DNA from: Chloroflexi bacterium 54-19
Lineage (GTDB): Bacteria > Chloroflexota > Chloroflexia > Chloroheliales > Chloroheliaceae
Assembly (NCBI GenBank): GCA_001898225.1
Contig: MKTJ01000058.1
Coordinates: 1 to 64,000, forward strand
Direction: 5' to 3'
Length of the DNA stretch: 64,000 nucleotides
Shown here: piece by piece, positions 1 through 8,272 of the stretch
How the letters are laid out: each line of letters opens with the position of its first letter
Position numbering within the stretch: position 1 is the first letter of the stretch
The notes under the pieces: generated by a model
Told to the model about the DNA's origin: nothing
What the model saw: only the letters and a program-made list of their open reading frames with translations
Databases searched by the model: none
Position numbers and translations under genes: made by a program

Positions 1-40
1 CCACTCTGAGGGTCTTGTTCCAAGAGCGGTTAAAGCCTTT

Positions 41-66
41 TTGGACATTCTTTGATTTATGTCCAA
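41..66. promoter_or_regulatory. Perfect inverted repeat, candidate operator
   Basis: The arms TTGGACAT (41-48) and ATGTCCAA (59-66) are exact reverse complements separated by 10 bp. They lie about 45 bp before the small gene at 110. The same octamer recurs upstream of the LysR gene (1538-1545) and, reversed, upstream of the Rieske oxygenase (14095-14102), so a shared regulator is possible. The protein that binds is unknown. Confidence 0.4.
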
Positions 67-109
67 CCTTCAAATAATTGTCTGCCACTAAATTAGGGAG
101 GAAAAGAAA

Positions 110-448
110 ATGTCGGAACTAATTTTGACCCCGGATACGACCGTGCATAGCTTCGCGGAGTATTTCAAGGCTGAGTTTAACGAAAAAAGAACCCCGGCGG
201 AATTTGCCAAGAATTTGATGCGGATGGAAGAAATCGCCCAGACACCGCCGGGCACCGATAGCACCACCGTGAGCGAGGCGGTGTTGAGTGTGGTCGAGCA
301 GATTGACGACCCGCTTATCTTCGGGTTCGGGGTCTGCTGGCTGGATAGCCGGGGCTTTGGCAATAAGCCGATGGACGAAGTGCTCCGGCTGCGGGGCGGC
401 ATCCTGCCTAGCGAATACCTGGGCGGTAAAACCGCACCTATCATTTAA
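110..448 (+). CDS. Small protein of unknown function (112 aa)
   Basis: I do not recognise this family. The ATG is preceded by a strong ribosome binding site (AGGGAGG, 8 bases upstream), the frame is clean and a terminator follows, so it is very probably expressed. The product is acidic and soluble-looking, with no signal peptide or membrane segment. It has a predicted helical N-terminal half (residues 14-45) and a Gly-rich C-terminus (LRLRGG near residue 94, ending YLGGKTAPII). The 26-bp inverted repeat just upstream suggests dedicated regulation. It converges on the LysR gene. Confidence 0.7.
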   Translation: MSELILTPDTTVHSFAEYFKAEFNEKRTPAEFAKNLMRMEEIAQTPPGTDSTTVSEAVLSVVEQIDDPLIFGFGVCWLDSRGFGNKPMDEVLRLRGGILPSEYLGGKTAPII

Positions 449-464
449 CCATCTTTTTAGAATA

Positions 465-520
465 CAAAAAAGACCGGCTACCCGACTATTTTAGCCACCA
501 GGGAAAGGCCGGTCTTTTTA
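465..520. terminator. Bidirectional rho-independent terminator
   Basis: AAAAAGACCGGC (467-478) pairs with GCCGGTCTTTTT (508-519). The stem has a T-run on either strand, so it can end both the + gene at 110-448 and the - strand LysR gene. Confidence 0.85.
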
Positions 521-528
521 TTTTATAC

Positions 529-1473
529 TCAGGCGATTTCGAGCGGAGCGATACGGTCCCGCAGTTCGGCAAGGCTGTCCACGGCATCGGCCAGTTCGCG
601 GATTTCGCGCACCACGTCCAGGAAAGCCTGCAAGACCGGCGAGGGGTCGTTCTTGCGCCAGACCACGCCCAGCGTCAGGGAGGGCGGGTCGGGATAGAGC
701 GTTTTGAAGACGACCCCGCTAACCCGGATGCTGCTGGCGCAACCCGGCACCAGGGCCACGCCCATCCCCGCCGCCACCATATTGACCGAGGTATGAATCT
801 GGATGACTTCCTGGGAAATTTTGGGAGTGAACCCGGCCTGCTGGCACAACCGGATAATCTGGTCGTAAAAGATGGATTTAACTTTGTGAGGGTGCATTAT
901 AAATGCTTCGTTCGCCAGGTCTTCCAGCCGGACGAAAGGCTGCCCGGCCAGCGGGTGATTTTCGGGCAGGGCCACGATAAATTTATCCTCGAAAGCGACC
1001 TCAGAGGAAAGGGCCTCATCCTGAATTGGCATGATAGCGAAGCCGACATCAATCTGGGAATTATGGAGGTCGGCCAGTTGCTCGGCGGTCAGGAGTTCGC
1101 GCAGGACCAGTTCCACTTCGGGATAGCGGAGGCGAAAGACCCGCAGCATTTCGCGGGGAGTGCTGTAAAAGGTGGTGTTGATGTAGCCCACGACCAGGCG
1201 CCCGATTTCGCCCCGGCTAATCCGGCGGGCGTCCTCGATGGCGAGGTCCATCTGGTTGAGGATGCGGTAGCACTTTTCGAGGAACAAAGACCCGGCCCTG
1301 GTCAATTGCACCTGGCGTTTGGAGCGATCGAAAAGCTGGAATTGCAATTCGTTCTCCATATTCTGGATTTGCTGGCTGAGCGGAGGCTGGGCGATTTGCA
1401 ATCTCTCGGCGGCGCGAATAAAACTGCCTTCTTCGGCAATTGCTACAAAGTAGCGGATGTGTCTTAGCTCCAT
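529..1473 (-). CDS. LysR-family transcriptional regulator
   Basis: A DNA-binding transcription factor of 314 aa, the usual LysR length. The N-terminal winged HTH is clear (MELRHIRYFVAIAEEGSF, then AERLQIAQPPLSQQIQNME at about residues 22-40). The rest is the periplasmic-binding-protein-like effector domain. The sequence is close in style to the CatM/BenM group, which senses small aromatic or carboxylic acids, but the effector cannot be read from sequence. The gene diverges from the livHMGF operon across a 640-bp gap, so that operon is one possible target; the Rieske oxygenase at 12.6 kb is another because it shares the TTGGACAT motif. Confidence 0.9.
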   Translation of the reverse strand: MELRHIRYFVAIAEEGSFIRAAERLQIAQPPLSQQIQNMENELQFQLFDRSKRQVQLTRAGSLFLEKCYRILNQMDLAIEDARRISRGEIGRLVVGYINTTFYSTPREMLRVFRLRYPEVELVLRELLTAEQLADLHNSQIDVGFAIMPIQDEALSSEVAFEDKFIVALPENHPLAGQPFVRLEDLANEAFIMHPHKVKSIFYDQIIRLCQQAGFTPKISQEVIQIHTSVNMVAAGMGVALVPGCASSIRVSGVVFKTLYPDPPSLTLGVVWRKNDPSPVLQAFLDVVREIRELADAVDSLAELRDRIAPLEIA

Positions 1474-1537
1474 TACTATTACTACCTACCTGCCAATAAT
1501 CTATATCTATAAAGTATATAACTAGACAAAAAGGATA

Positions 1538-1545
1538 TTGGACAT
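1538..1545. promoter_or_regulatory. TTGGACAT motif upstream of LysR gene
   Basis: TTGGACAT occurs 65 bp upstream of the LysR start. Here and at 14095-14116 (opposite strand) the similarity extends to about 22 bp, from AGACAAAA to ATATTGGACAT, with 19 of 22 matching. The rest of 1474-1831 is AT-rich and I see no gene in it; the short ORFs there have no ribosome binding site or recognisable product. Confidence 0.3.
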
Positions 1546-1831
1546 ATTAGAGGGTTTATTATATCATGCTTTTCATCAATCAAAGCAAACAACTGACGCA
1601 AGCTGCCACGATACACTGCGTGTTATCGTAAAATATTCGACCTTAAACAGCGAACAATATAACCTTAAATTAAACCAAAGCTGGCCGGTCTGGAACCCGA
1701 ATATTAGTCGGAGGGAACTTTTTGTTGTCAAAATTTTTTCCTTCTGTCTAACCCTCCCAGGCGGTTCGGTTTCCAACGCCTGGTAAGGGTTCAATTGTAT
1801 AAAAGCGGCGTAATTTCGAGGAGGAAATACG

Positions 1832-1966
1832 ATGAGCCAGGGGCGCTCTCTACCAAACCTGTCCTACTACCCTTCAAATCACCCATTTCGCAACTCGAAT
1901 AATCCTGGCTTAGCACGGACCCTGACCGGCCCGGTGTTTCGCGACGGAACAAAACACCGGGGATAG
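1832..1966 (+). CDS. Possible 44-codon leader peptide or small protein
   Basis: An ATG at 1832 follows an excellent ribosome binding site (GAGGAGGAAATACG directly before it) and opens 44 codons to a TAG at 1964. The peptide begins MSQGRSLPNLSYYPSNH and is rich in Asn, Pro and Arg, with no signal peptide. Its last third overlaps a strong hairpin (1930-1961), and the livH gene starts about 150 bp downstream. This layout suits a regulatory leader ORF, but the peptide is not enriched in Leu, Ile or Val. It could also be the broken start of a lost gene. No homolog is recognised. Confidence 0.35.
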   Translation: MSQGRSLPNLSYYPSNHPFRNSNNPGLARTLTGPVFRDGTKHRG

Positions 1967-1984
1967 TGGCAATAACCCGGTCCG
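1916..1984 (+). promoter_or_regulatory. Structured RNA leader before livH
   Basis: An outer helix (CGGACC 1916-1921 with GGTCCG 1979-1984) encloses a perfect 10-bp helix (CCCGGTGTTT 1930-1939 with AAACACCGGG 1952-1961, 12-nt loop). It lies inside and just after the 44-codon ORF and upstream of the liv operon. It has no T-run that would make it a simple terminator, and I do not match it to a known riboswitch class. Confidence 0.4.
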
Positions 1985-2113
1985 CCAATTCAGGTTTTTA
2001 AATCTTAATTACTGGTTGTTTCCTGGGTAGTTCTGGCAACCCAGGGGGGTTAGTATCGACTTTTCGGCACAGCTAAACCGGGGATTTTAGATAGATAAGC
2101 TAGGATTATCATC

Positions 2114-2998
2114 ATGAATTTGCAAAATTTCACTTTCGAAACTTTCGTCTTCCAGGTTTTGAACGGGCTTTCGACCAGCATGCTGCTCTTTTTGCTGGCC
2201 GCCGGTATGACGCTCATCTTCGGGTTGATGGAAGTGGTTAACCTGGCGCACGGTACTTACTATCTGCTGGGAGCGTATTTCGGCTACTCGGTGATGAACG
2301 CGACCAACAATTTCTGGCTGGCCCTGGTAATCGCGCCGCTGGGGGTCGGGGTGGTCGGCTTCGTAATGGAGCGCTTCTTCTTGCGACCCCTCTACAGCAA
2401 AGCCCACTCCAACATGGTTATCCTGACGCTTGGTTTCGCCTACCTGGTCGGCGACCTGACTACCCTTATCTGGGGCGGCGACCCCAAGAGTATTCCCGCT
2501 CCGGCCCCGTTCGACCACTCTATCGAACTGTTGGGCCGGAGTTTTCCGTCTTATCGCCTTTTCGTGGCGGGGTTGGGATTGTTGCTGGCCCTGGGTCTGT
2601 GGCTGTTGCTCGAAAAGACCCGGATTGGCGCGATTGTGCGGGCGGGTGTCTCGGATAAAGAGATGGTCCGGGGGATGGGCATCAATATCAGCCTGGTCTT
2701 TACGGCCCTGTTCGTCTTCGGGATGGTCCTGGCCGGACTTAGCGGGGTGGTAGCCGCGCCGTTCCAGAGCTTTGGCCTCGGCGACGACCTGCGCATACTG
2801 GTCTACTCGTTACTGGTAGTCGTTATCGGCGGGTTGGGCACCTTATCAGGCGCATTCTGGGGAGCCATTGTAATCGGGTTGGTCGACTCGCTGGGAGCAG
2901 CCTACTTCCCAAGCTTTGCCCAGTTTGGAATTTATATCGTCATGGCCCTGGTTTTAATGGTGCGCCCGACCGGGTTGTTCAACAAAGCCCAGGCTTAG
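2114..2998 (+). CDS. livH: Branched-chain amino-acid-type ABC permease (LivH)
   Basis: First membrane subunit of a HAAT-family ABC importer; 294 aa, the normal length. The LivH signature is visible: SMLLFLLAAGMTLIFGLMEVVNLAHGTYYLLGAY near the N-terminus, about eight hydrophobic segments, and the cytoplasmic loop GAIVRAGVSDKEMVRGMGIN that contacts the ATPases. It heads the four-gene cluster livHMGF. The substrate is not certain, since the same permease family carries Leu/Ile/Val, urea (Urt) and amides. No periplasmic binding protein gene lies in the operon or nearby. Confidence 0.9.
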   Translation: MNLQNFTFETFVFQVLNGLSTSMLLFLLAAGMTLIFGLMEVVNLAHGTYYLLGAYFGYSVMNATNNFWLALVIAPLGVGVVGFVMERFFLRPLYSKAHSNMVILTLGFAYLVGDLTTLIWGGDPKSIPAPAPFDHSIELLGRSFPSYRLFVAGLGLLLALGLWLLLEKTRIGAIVRAGVSDKEMVRGMGINISLVFTALFVFGMVLAGLSGVVAAPFQSFGLGDDLRILVYSLLVVVIGGLGTLSGAFWGAIVIGLVDSLGAAYFPSFAQFGIYIVMALVLMVRPTGLFNKAQA

Positions 2999-3044
2999 CG
3001 GCCCATAAACCACATCCGTTGCAGGAATTAGGGGGATAGGAACT

Positions 3045-4142
3045 GTGAGTATTGACAATATAAACAAACCGAAAGCCGAAATTGCTGACTCAAACGTGGC
3101 CGCCACTTCGGTGATGGGCCGGTTAATCCAGGGCCGTTTCGCGACAGGTTGGTCCTGGGCCGTGGGTGGAGTAGTCGTGCTGGCCCTGATAGCTTACCCG
3201 TTCGTCAACCCGTCCGATACTTTTGGGATTAACCTTTTAGTCCAGATTTTAATCGCGGCCATTTTCGCGCTCAGCTACGACCTGATTTTCGGCTATACCG
3301 GCCTGCTTTCGTTCGGCCAGGCGTCGTATTATGGCCTGGGCGGGTTCGCGGCGGGCTTGTTGGTCGCCCGGTTCAACATTTCCAACTTCTGGCTTAGTTT
3401 ATTAGTCGCAATCGTGGTCGCCAGCCTCGGGGCAGCCATCCTGGGGATTTTCTCTATCCGTACTTCGGGGGTCTACTTCATGATGCTGACGTTGGCCCTG
3501 GCCCAGATGCTTTTCTCGCTGGCCTCGAAGTGGGATTTCACCGGCAGTTCGGACGGTGTGACCTTTACCAGGCCGGAATTCAGCATCTTTGGCTTTAGCC
3601 TGACCGACCTGGTGCCGTTTTACCTGTTCGTCCTGTTCGCCTTTGTCGTCTGTTTTCTGGTACTGACGATGGTCATCCGGTCGCCGTTCGGCCAGGCTCT
3701 GAAAGGTATTCGCGATAACGAAAACCGCATGACCGCCGTCGGCTACCAGACCCGCAATTTCAAGCTGGTCGCCTTTATCATCGCCGGGGCTATCGCAGGG
3801 CTGGCCGGGGGGTTGAACGCCCTTTCCAACGGGTTCGTTGGCGCGAACACCCTGAACTGGGTCAACAGCGGGGCGGTGCTGGTGATGGTGCTTTTGGGCG
3901 GCAAAGGGACGCTGGTGGGACCGGTCGTGGGCGCGTTTTTCACCATCTGGCTCCAAAGCCAGATTCAGGGCTCCGGGAGCAGTATCCCACTCGGCAACTA
4001 CACCCTGGCCGACCGCTGGTTGAGCGTGCTGGGTATCATCTTCATGGTCTTCGTGCTGTTCGCCCCGAACGGCCTGGTCGGGCTGGGCAAGAGCCTGGTC
4101 AGGAGCAAATTGGTCAAAAATCTGCTGGGGAGGGTCAAATAA
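3045..4142 (+). CDS. livM: Branched-chain amino-acid-type ABC permease (LivM)
   Basis: Second permease subunit, 365 aa. It starts at GTG behind a TTAGGGGGATAGG ribosome binding site. After a polar N-terminal tail of about 35 residues come roughly nine to ten membrane segments. The LivM hallmarks YDLIFGYTGLLSFGQASYYGLGGF and RSPFGQALKGIRDNENRMTAVGY are present. The stop overlaps the start of livG by one base (TAATG), which indicates translational coupling. It pairs with LivH to form the channel. Confidence 0.9.
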   Translation: MSIDNINKPKAEIADSNVAATSVMGRLIQGRFATGWSWAVGGVVVLALIAYPFVNPSDTFGINLLVQILIAAIFALSYDLIFGYTGLLSFGQASYYGLGGFAAGLLVARFNISNFWLSLLVAIVVASLGAAILGIFSIRTSGVYFMMLTLALAQMLFSLASKWDFTGSSDGVTFTRPEFSIFGFSLTDLVPFYLFVLFAFVVCFLVLTMVIRSPFGQALKGIRDNENRMTAVGYQTRNFKLVAFIIAGAIAGLAGGLNALSNGFVGANTLNWVNSGAVLVMVLLGGKGTLVGPVVGAFFTIWLQSQIQGSGSSIPLGNYTLADRWLSVLGIIFMVFVLFAPNGLVGLGKSLVRSKLVKNLLGRVK

Positions 4143-4900
4143 TGCCAGCCATAGCCACCGCTACCGCCCTGGAAGTCAACAATGTCCGCAAACAGTTCGG
4201 GGCCCTGGCCGCGATTGGGGGCGTCACCCTGACGGTCGGGCAGGGAGAGCGCCGGGCCGTTATCGGGCCAAACGGCGCGGGCAAAACCACCTTTTTCAAC
4301 CTTATCAGCGGGGCTTTACCCCTGACCAGCGGCAGTATCGTCCTGAACGGGGCCAACGTGACGACGGTCCCGGCCTGGAAACGGGTCCGCATGGGGCTGT
4401 CGCGAACCTTCCAGCGCAACAACCTGTTCCTGAGCCTGCCGGTCTACGATAATGTCCAACTGGCAGTCCAGCGCGAAAAAGGGACCAGTTACAACCTGTT
4501 TCGCCCGGCTTCGGGCTTTCCCGAAGTGCGCGCCAAGGTCCTCGAAATCCTGGATAAAGTAGGGTTGTCGCACCGGGCCGAGGTCGAGGTTGCCAACCTT
4601 TCCTATGGCGAACAGCGCCAGGTCGAGGTTGCGCTGGCCCTGGCAAGCGACCCTAAAATTTTGCTGCTGGACGAGCCGACGGCGGGAATGTCCATCACCG
4701 AGACCCGCCGCATGATTGACCTCATCAAGGGGTTGCCCCGCGACCTCACCCTGATGATTGTTGAACACGACATGGAAGTGGTCTTTGCCATCTCGGACTA
4801 TATCACGGTGCTGCACCTGGGGCAGGTCCTGACCGGGGGCACGCCCGCCGAAGTCGAGGCCGACCCGCGCGTCCGCGAGGTCTACCTGGGAGAGGAGTAG
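4142..4900 (+). CDS. livG: ABC transporter ATP-binding protein (LivG)
   Basis: Cytoplasmic ATPase, 252 aa. It has Walker A GPNGAGKTT (residues 42-50), signature LSYGEQ (153-158), Walker B with LLLDEPT (to 180) and the H-loop VEHD (207-210). The loop TVPAWKRVRMGLSRTFQ is typical of LivG. Its start overlaps the livM stop, and livF follows after 8 bp. It energises uptake together with LivF. Confidence 0.92.
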   Translation: MPAIATATALEVNNVRKQFGALAAIGGVTLTVGQGERRAVIGPNGAGKTTFFNLISGALPLTSGSIVLNGANVTTVPAWKRVRMGLSRTFQRNNLFLSLPVYDNVQLAVQREKGTSYNLFRPASGFPEVRAKVLEILDKVGLSHRAEVEVANLSYGEQRQVEVALALASDPKILLLDEPTAGMSITETRRMIDLIKGLPRDLTLMIVEHDMEVVFAISDYITVLHLGQVLTGGTPAEVEADPRVREVYLGEE

Positions 4901-4908
4901 AGTGGGCT

Positions 4909-5616
4909 ATGAGTATGCTCGAAGTTAACAATATCAATACGTTTTACGGCAAGAGCCACATTATCCAGGGCCTTTCCCTGAGTGTCGAGGAAGGCGAGGC
5001 CGTGGCGCTGCTGGGTCGGAACGGGGTCGGCAAGACCACCACAATCCGCAGCATTATCGGTTTCACGCCGCCACGCAGCGGGGACATTCTTTTCAAGGGA
5101 AAGCAGATTGCCCGGCGCAAGCCCGAGTCCATCTCCCGGATGGGTATGGGACTGGTGCCGCAGGGACGGCGGGTCTTTCCGAACCTGACGGTGAAAGAAA
5201 ACCTGACGGTGGCGTCCCGCGGTTCGGCTAAAGGCGGCTGGGATTTGGAGCGGGTCTATAAATATTTCCCGCGTTTGAAGGAGCGGGAGAAAAACCTGGG
5301 CAGCCAGCTATCCGGCGGCGAACAGATGATGCTGGCGATTGGCCGGGGTCTGATGATTAACCCGGAACTGCTGCTATTGGACGAGCCTTCGGACGGTCTC
5401 GCGCCGATGGTGCTGCACGATATTGCCGACATCGTGGTGCAACTGCAAAAGCAGGGGTTGTCTATCCTGCTGGTGGAGCAGAACGTCAAGATGGCCCTGA
5501 AAATCGCCAGCCGAGCCTACGTGCTGAACAAAGGGCAGGTGGCCTGGGCGGGGGCGGCGGAAGAACTGCGCAATAACGAGGAGTTACAGCACCAACTCCT
5601 GGTCGTCTCGGCCTGA
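4909..5616 (+). CDS. livF: ABC transporter ATP-binding protein (LivF)
   Basis: Second ATPase of the importer, 235 aa. Walker A is GRNGVGKTT (36-44), the signature LSGGEQ (134-139), and Walker B LLLLDEPSDGLAP. The stretch MGLVPQGRRVFPNLTVKENL is the characteristic LivF/UrtE motif. It is the last gene of the operon and a terminator follows about 80 bp downstream. ATG at 4915 is an alternative start. Confidence 0.92.
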   Translation: MSMLEVNNINTFYGKSHIIQGLSLSVEEGEAVALLGRNGVGKTTTIRSIIGFTPPRSGDILFKGKQIARRKPESISRMGMGLVPQGRRVFPNLTVKENLTVASRGSAKGGWDLERVYKYFPRLKEREKNLGSQLSGGEQMMLAIGRGLMINPELLLLDEPSDGLAPMVLHDIADIVVQLQKQGLSILLVEQNVKMALKIASRAYVLNKGQVAWAGAAEELRNNEELQHQLLVVSA

Positions 5617-5692
5617 GACGGTTCAGGTTAGAAAATACCCTTCAGCAACATCATATCTAACTCACATTCCTAACTCTTTGGTTTACGCCACT

Positions 5693-5719
5693 AAACCCGG
5701 TCGAATGGCCGGGTTTTTA
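5693..5719 (+). terminator. Rho-independent terminator of liv operon
   Basis: AAACCCGG pairs with CCGGGTTT around a 7-9 nt loop, followed by a T-run to 5718. Confidence 0.8.
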
Positions 5720-5811
5720 TTTGCGCTCGCAACAATTTCTTTAGCAAAAAACCTGGCCTAAAAGTTATATAATGGGAAAAATAATAAAAAAAGGCTTTGC
5801 GAGGAGGAAAA

Positions 5812-7020
5812 ATGACGGCTACCGAACCCACGAAGACCGGCGAAGAAACGCAAACTGACCCCTACAAACCGCGAAAAGAAGATAAATTCAGCTTCGGCCT
5901 GTGGACGATGGGCAACCGGGGTCACGACGGTTTCGGGGAGGCTACCCGGCGCGGGTTCAAACCGGCCTACCTCCTGGAAAAACTGGCCGGGCTGGGCGCG
6001 TGGGGCGTGAACTTCCAGGACGATGACCTGGTCGCCTCGGAAGCGCCGTTAGCCGAGCGAAGCCGAGCCGCCCGCCAGTTCAAACAACAGGTGGAGGATA
6101 ACGGCCTGGTTACGCCGATGGGCACGACCGCCCTTTTTGTAAAACCGGTCTTCAAAGAAGGAGCCTTTACAGCGGTTGACCCCGGCGTGCGGGCTTTTAC
6201 GCTCCAAAAGACCTTGCGGGCGATTGACTTCGCGGCGGAAGTGGGCGCGCCAATTTTCAACCTATGGGGAGCCAGGGAAGGGGTGGACGCCGAAGGGAGC
6301 AAAGACCCCCTGGAAGCCCTCAAACGCTACCGCGAGGCTATCGGCTTTATCTGCCGCTACGTCGAGGACCAGGGCTACAATATAAAATTCGCGCTTGAAC
6401 CGAAGCCGAACGAACCCCGCAGCGACAGCTACCTGCCTACCGCCGGGCATGCCCTGGCCTTTATCGCTACCCTCGACCAGCCGGACCGGGTCGGCGTAAA
6501 TCTCGAACTGGCCCACGAAACGATTGCCAACCTCAACTTTTACCACGAGGTCGCCCAGGCCCTCGAAGCCGGGAAATTATTTCATATTGACCTGAACGAC
6601 CAGAAGGTCATGCGTTACGACCAGAATATGCGCTTCGGCAGCGAGAGCCTGAAAATCGCCTTCTTCACAGTTAAGCTTCTTGAAGAAAAAAACTACGCCG
6701 GGCCGCGCCATTTCGACGTACATCCCTACCGGACCGAGGCCGAAGCGGACGTGTGGGACGCCGCTCTTGGTTCCATGCGGACCTACAAAATCTTGAAAGA
6801 GAAAGCCCAACGTTTCGCCGCCGACCCCCGCATCGAGGCTATCCTCGGCCAAAACCGCCGCTCCGACCTGCCGGGCGACCTCCTGACCGCCCGGTATTCT
6901 CCCGAAACTGCCCGCCGCCTGAAAGATTACCGGTTCGACCCCGACCGGCTCGCCCGGAAAGGCTACCGCTACGAAAAACTGGACCAGCTTACCATCGAAT
7001 ACATCCTGGGTATCGCGTAA
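5812..7020 (+). CDS. xylA: Xylose isomerase-like TIM-barrel protein, divergent active site
   Basis: 402 aa. The ATG at 5812 is chosen because GAGGAGGAAAA sits directly before it; an upstream TTG in frame would swallow that site. It matches class I (actinobacterial/Thermus) xylose isomerase throughout: FSFGLWTMGNRG, EPKPNEP (metal Glu196), VNLELAHE (Glu232, His235), LFHIDLNDQ (Asp260), FDVHP (Asp302) and the C-terminal YEKLDQLTIEYILG. Two key positions differ. The ring-opening histidine (His54 of Streptomyces, normally FHDDD or LHDND) is Gln in GVNFQDDDL, and the second-metal ligand Asp257 (normally YDQD) is Asn in YDQNMRFG. The fold assignment is firm, but xylose/glucose isomerase activity is doubtful. 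It stands alone, with no xylulokinase nearby. Confidence 0.8.
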   Translation: MTATEPTKTGEETQTDPYKPRKEDKFSFGLWTMGNRGHDGFGEATRRGFKPAYLLEKLAGLGAWGVNFQDDDLVASEAPLAERSRAARQFKQQVEDNGLVTPMGTTALFVKPVFKEGAFTAVDPGVRAFTLQKTLRAIDFAAEVGAPIFNLWGAREGVDAEGSKDPLEALKRYREAIGFICRYVEDQGYNIKFALEPKPNEPRSDSYLPTAGHALAFIATLDQPDRVGVNLELAHETIANLNFYHEVAQALEAGKLFHIDLNDQKVMRYDQNMRFGSESLKIAFFTVKLLEEKNYAGPRHFDVHPYRTEAEADVWDAALGSMRTYKILKEKAQRFAADPRIEAILGQNRRSDLPGDLLTARYSPETARRLKDYRFDPDRLARKGYRYEKLDQLTIEYILGIA

Positions 7021-7126
7021 AATAGAGCGCGCTAGGTTATAATGTAAACCTCCTTTTCAGGGCGGCTTATCGGCATTTTTTTAATATTTCTTTTAATATT
7101 TCTATGGAAAGGTCCGTAAAATTTCT

Positions 7127-8272
7127 ATGGGGACACAGGACTATGATGTAATCGTGGTGGGGTTGGGCGCGATGGGGAGCGCGACGGCGTACCATCTCAC
7201 CAGGCGCGGCTACCGGGTGTTGGGCCTGGATGCCAATGCCCGCCAGCATAAAAACGGGTCGTCTCACGGCAGTAGCCGGATTATCCGCGAAGCCTACATG
7301 GAAGGCCCGGACTATGTCCCTATCGTGCAGCGCGCTTACGAACTTTGGCGCGAACTCGAAGCCGAAACGGGCCAGAAATTGTTAAACATTACCGGCTGCC
7401 TGACCATCGGCGCACCGGACAGCGCCTTCGTGAAAGGGGCGCTTGCCAGTTGCCAGCGTTTTAACCTGCCGCACGAATACCTGTCCGGGCCGGAAATCAA
7501 CCGGCGGTTTCCCGGCTATACCCTGCCGGAAGACCTGCACGCCGTCCTCGAACCAAACGGCGGGTTCCTTTTCCCGGAAGAATGCGTCATGGCGCATCTC
7601 GACCTGGCGGCCCGGCACGGCGCGGAAATCCGGCACGAAGAAGCGGTTTTAAGTTATTCCGCGCCGGGCGAAAACGAGGTAATCGTCGAGACCGCCCAGG
7701 GCCGCTACCAGGCCGAACGGCTGGTAATCACGACCGGGCCGTGGGCCGCAGAACTGCTGGCCGAACTGGGAATCCCTTTGGAAGTCTGGCGGATTGTCAA
7801 CGCCCATTTTGAACCGGAAGACCCGGCCCGCTTCCAACCGGCCAATTTCCCGGTCTGGCTCCTGGAAGCGCCCGAAGGGGATTTTTATGGCTTCCCGGCC
7901 CTGCCAGGCCAGGGTATTAAGCTGGGCCGCCACGACCTGGGGGAAATTACCACCCCGCAGACCATCAACCGGAACGTTGACCCCGCCGAGATTAAACTCT
8001 TAAAAGACCTTGTGGACAAATACATGGCAGGTGGGGCCGCGACTTTTAGCAAGAGCCTCACCTGCATGTACACTATGACCCCCGACCACAACTTTGTGCT
8101 GGACCGCCACCCGGCCCACCCGAATGTCGTCTACGGCTGCGGGTTTTCGGGGCACGGCTTCAAGTTCGCGGCGGCTATCGGCGAAATCCTGGCCCAGATG
8201 GCGGTGGACGGCCAGACCACCCAGTCTATCGGGTTCTTGTCCGCCGCCCGTTTCCGCCAACCGGTCCGCTAA
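7127..8272 (+). CDS. solA: FAD-dependent N-methyl amino acid oxidase (monomeric sarcosine oxidase / SolA family)
   Basis: Predicted to oxidise the N-methyl group of sarcosine or N-methyltryptophan to formaldehyde with release of H2O2. At 381 aa it has the family length. The N-terminus carries the FAD-binding VGLGAMGSATAYHL (residues 11-24) followed by the SSHGSSRIIR motif. Cys313 in LTCMYTMTPDHNF matches the covalent flavin-attachment cysteine (Cys315 of Bacillus enzyme), and GCGFSGHGFKF follows. The ribosome binding site before the ATG at 7127 is weak; an ATG at 7104 is not clearly better. The 3' end overlaps the convergent MMPL gene by 4 bp. The exact amine substrate is not determinable. 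Confidence 0.88.
   Translation: MGTQDYDVIVVGLGAMGSATAYHLTRRGYRVLGLDANARQHKNGSSHGSSRIIREAYMEGPDYVPIVQRAYELWRELEAETGQKLLNITGCLTIGAPDSAFVKGALASCQRFNLPHEYLSGPEINRRFPGYTLPEDLHAVLEPNGGFLFPEECVMAHLDLAARHGAEIRHEEAVLSYSAPGENEVIVETAQGRYQAERLVITTGPWAAELLAELGIPLEVWRIVNAHFEPEDPARFQPANFPVWLLEAPEGDFYGFPALPGQGIKLGRHDLGEITTPQTINRNVDPAEIKLLKDLVDKYMAGGAATFSKSLTCMYTMTPDHNFVLDRHPAHPNVVYGCGFSGHGFKFAAAIGEILAQMAVDGQTTQSIGFLSAARFRQPVR

Noticed and set aside
1538-1988. Two short overlapping frames (82 and 65 codons) in the LysR-liv gap
   Set aside because: No ribosome binding site, odd composition and no recognisable product; only the 44-codon ORF at 1832 has a good start signal.
2114-5616. Naming the livHMGF-like operon as a urea transporter (urtBCDE)
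   Set aside because: The gene order fits both, but it is 40 kb from urease, has no UrtA and no sequence feature I can use to tell the two apart.
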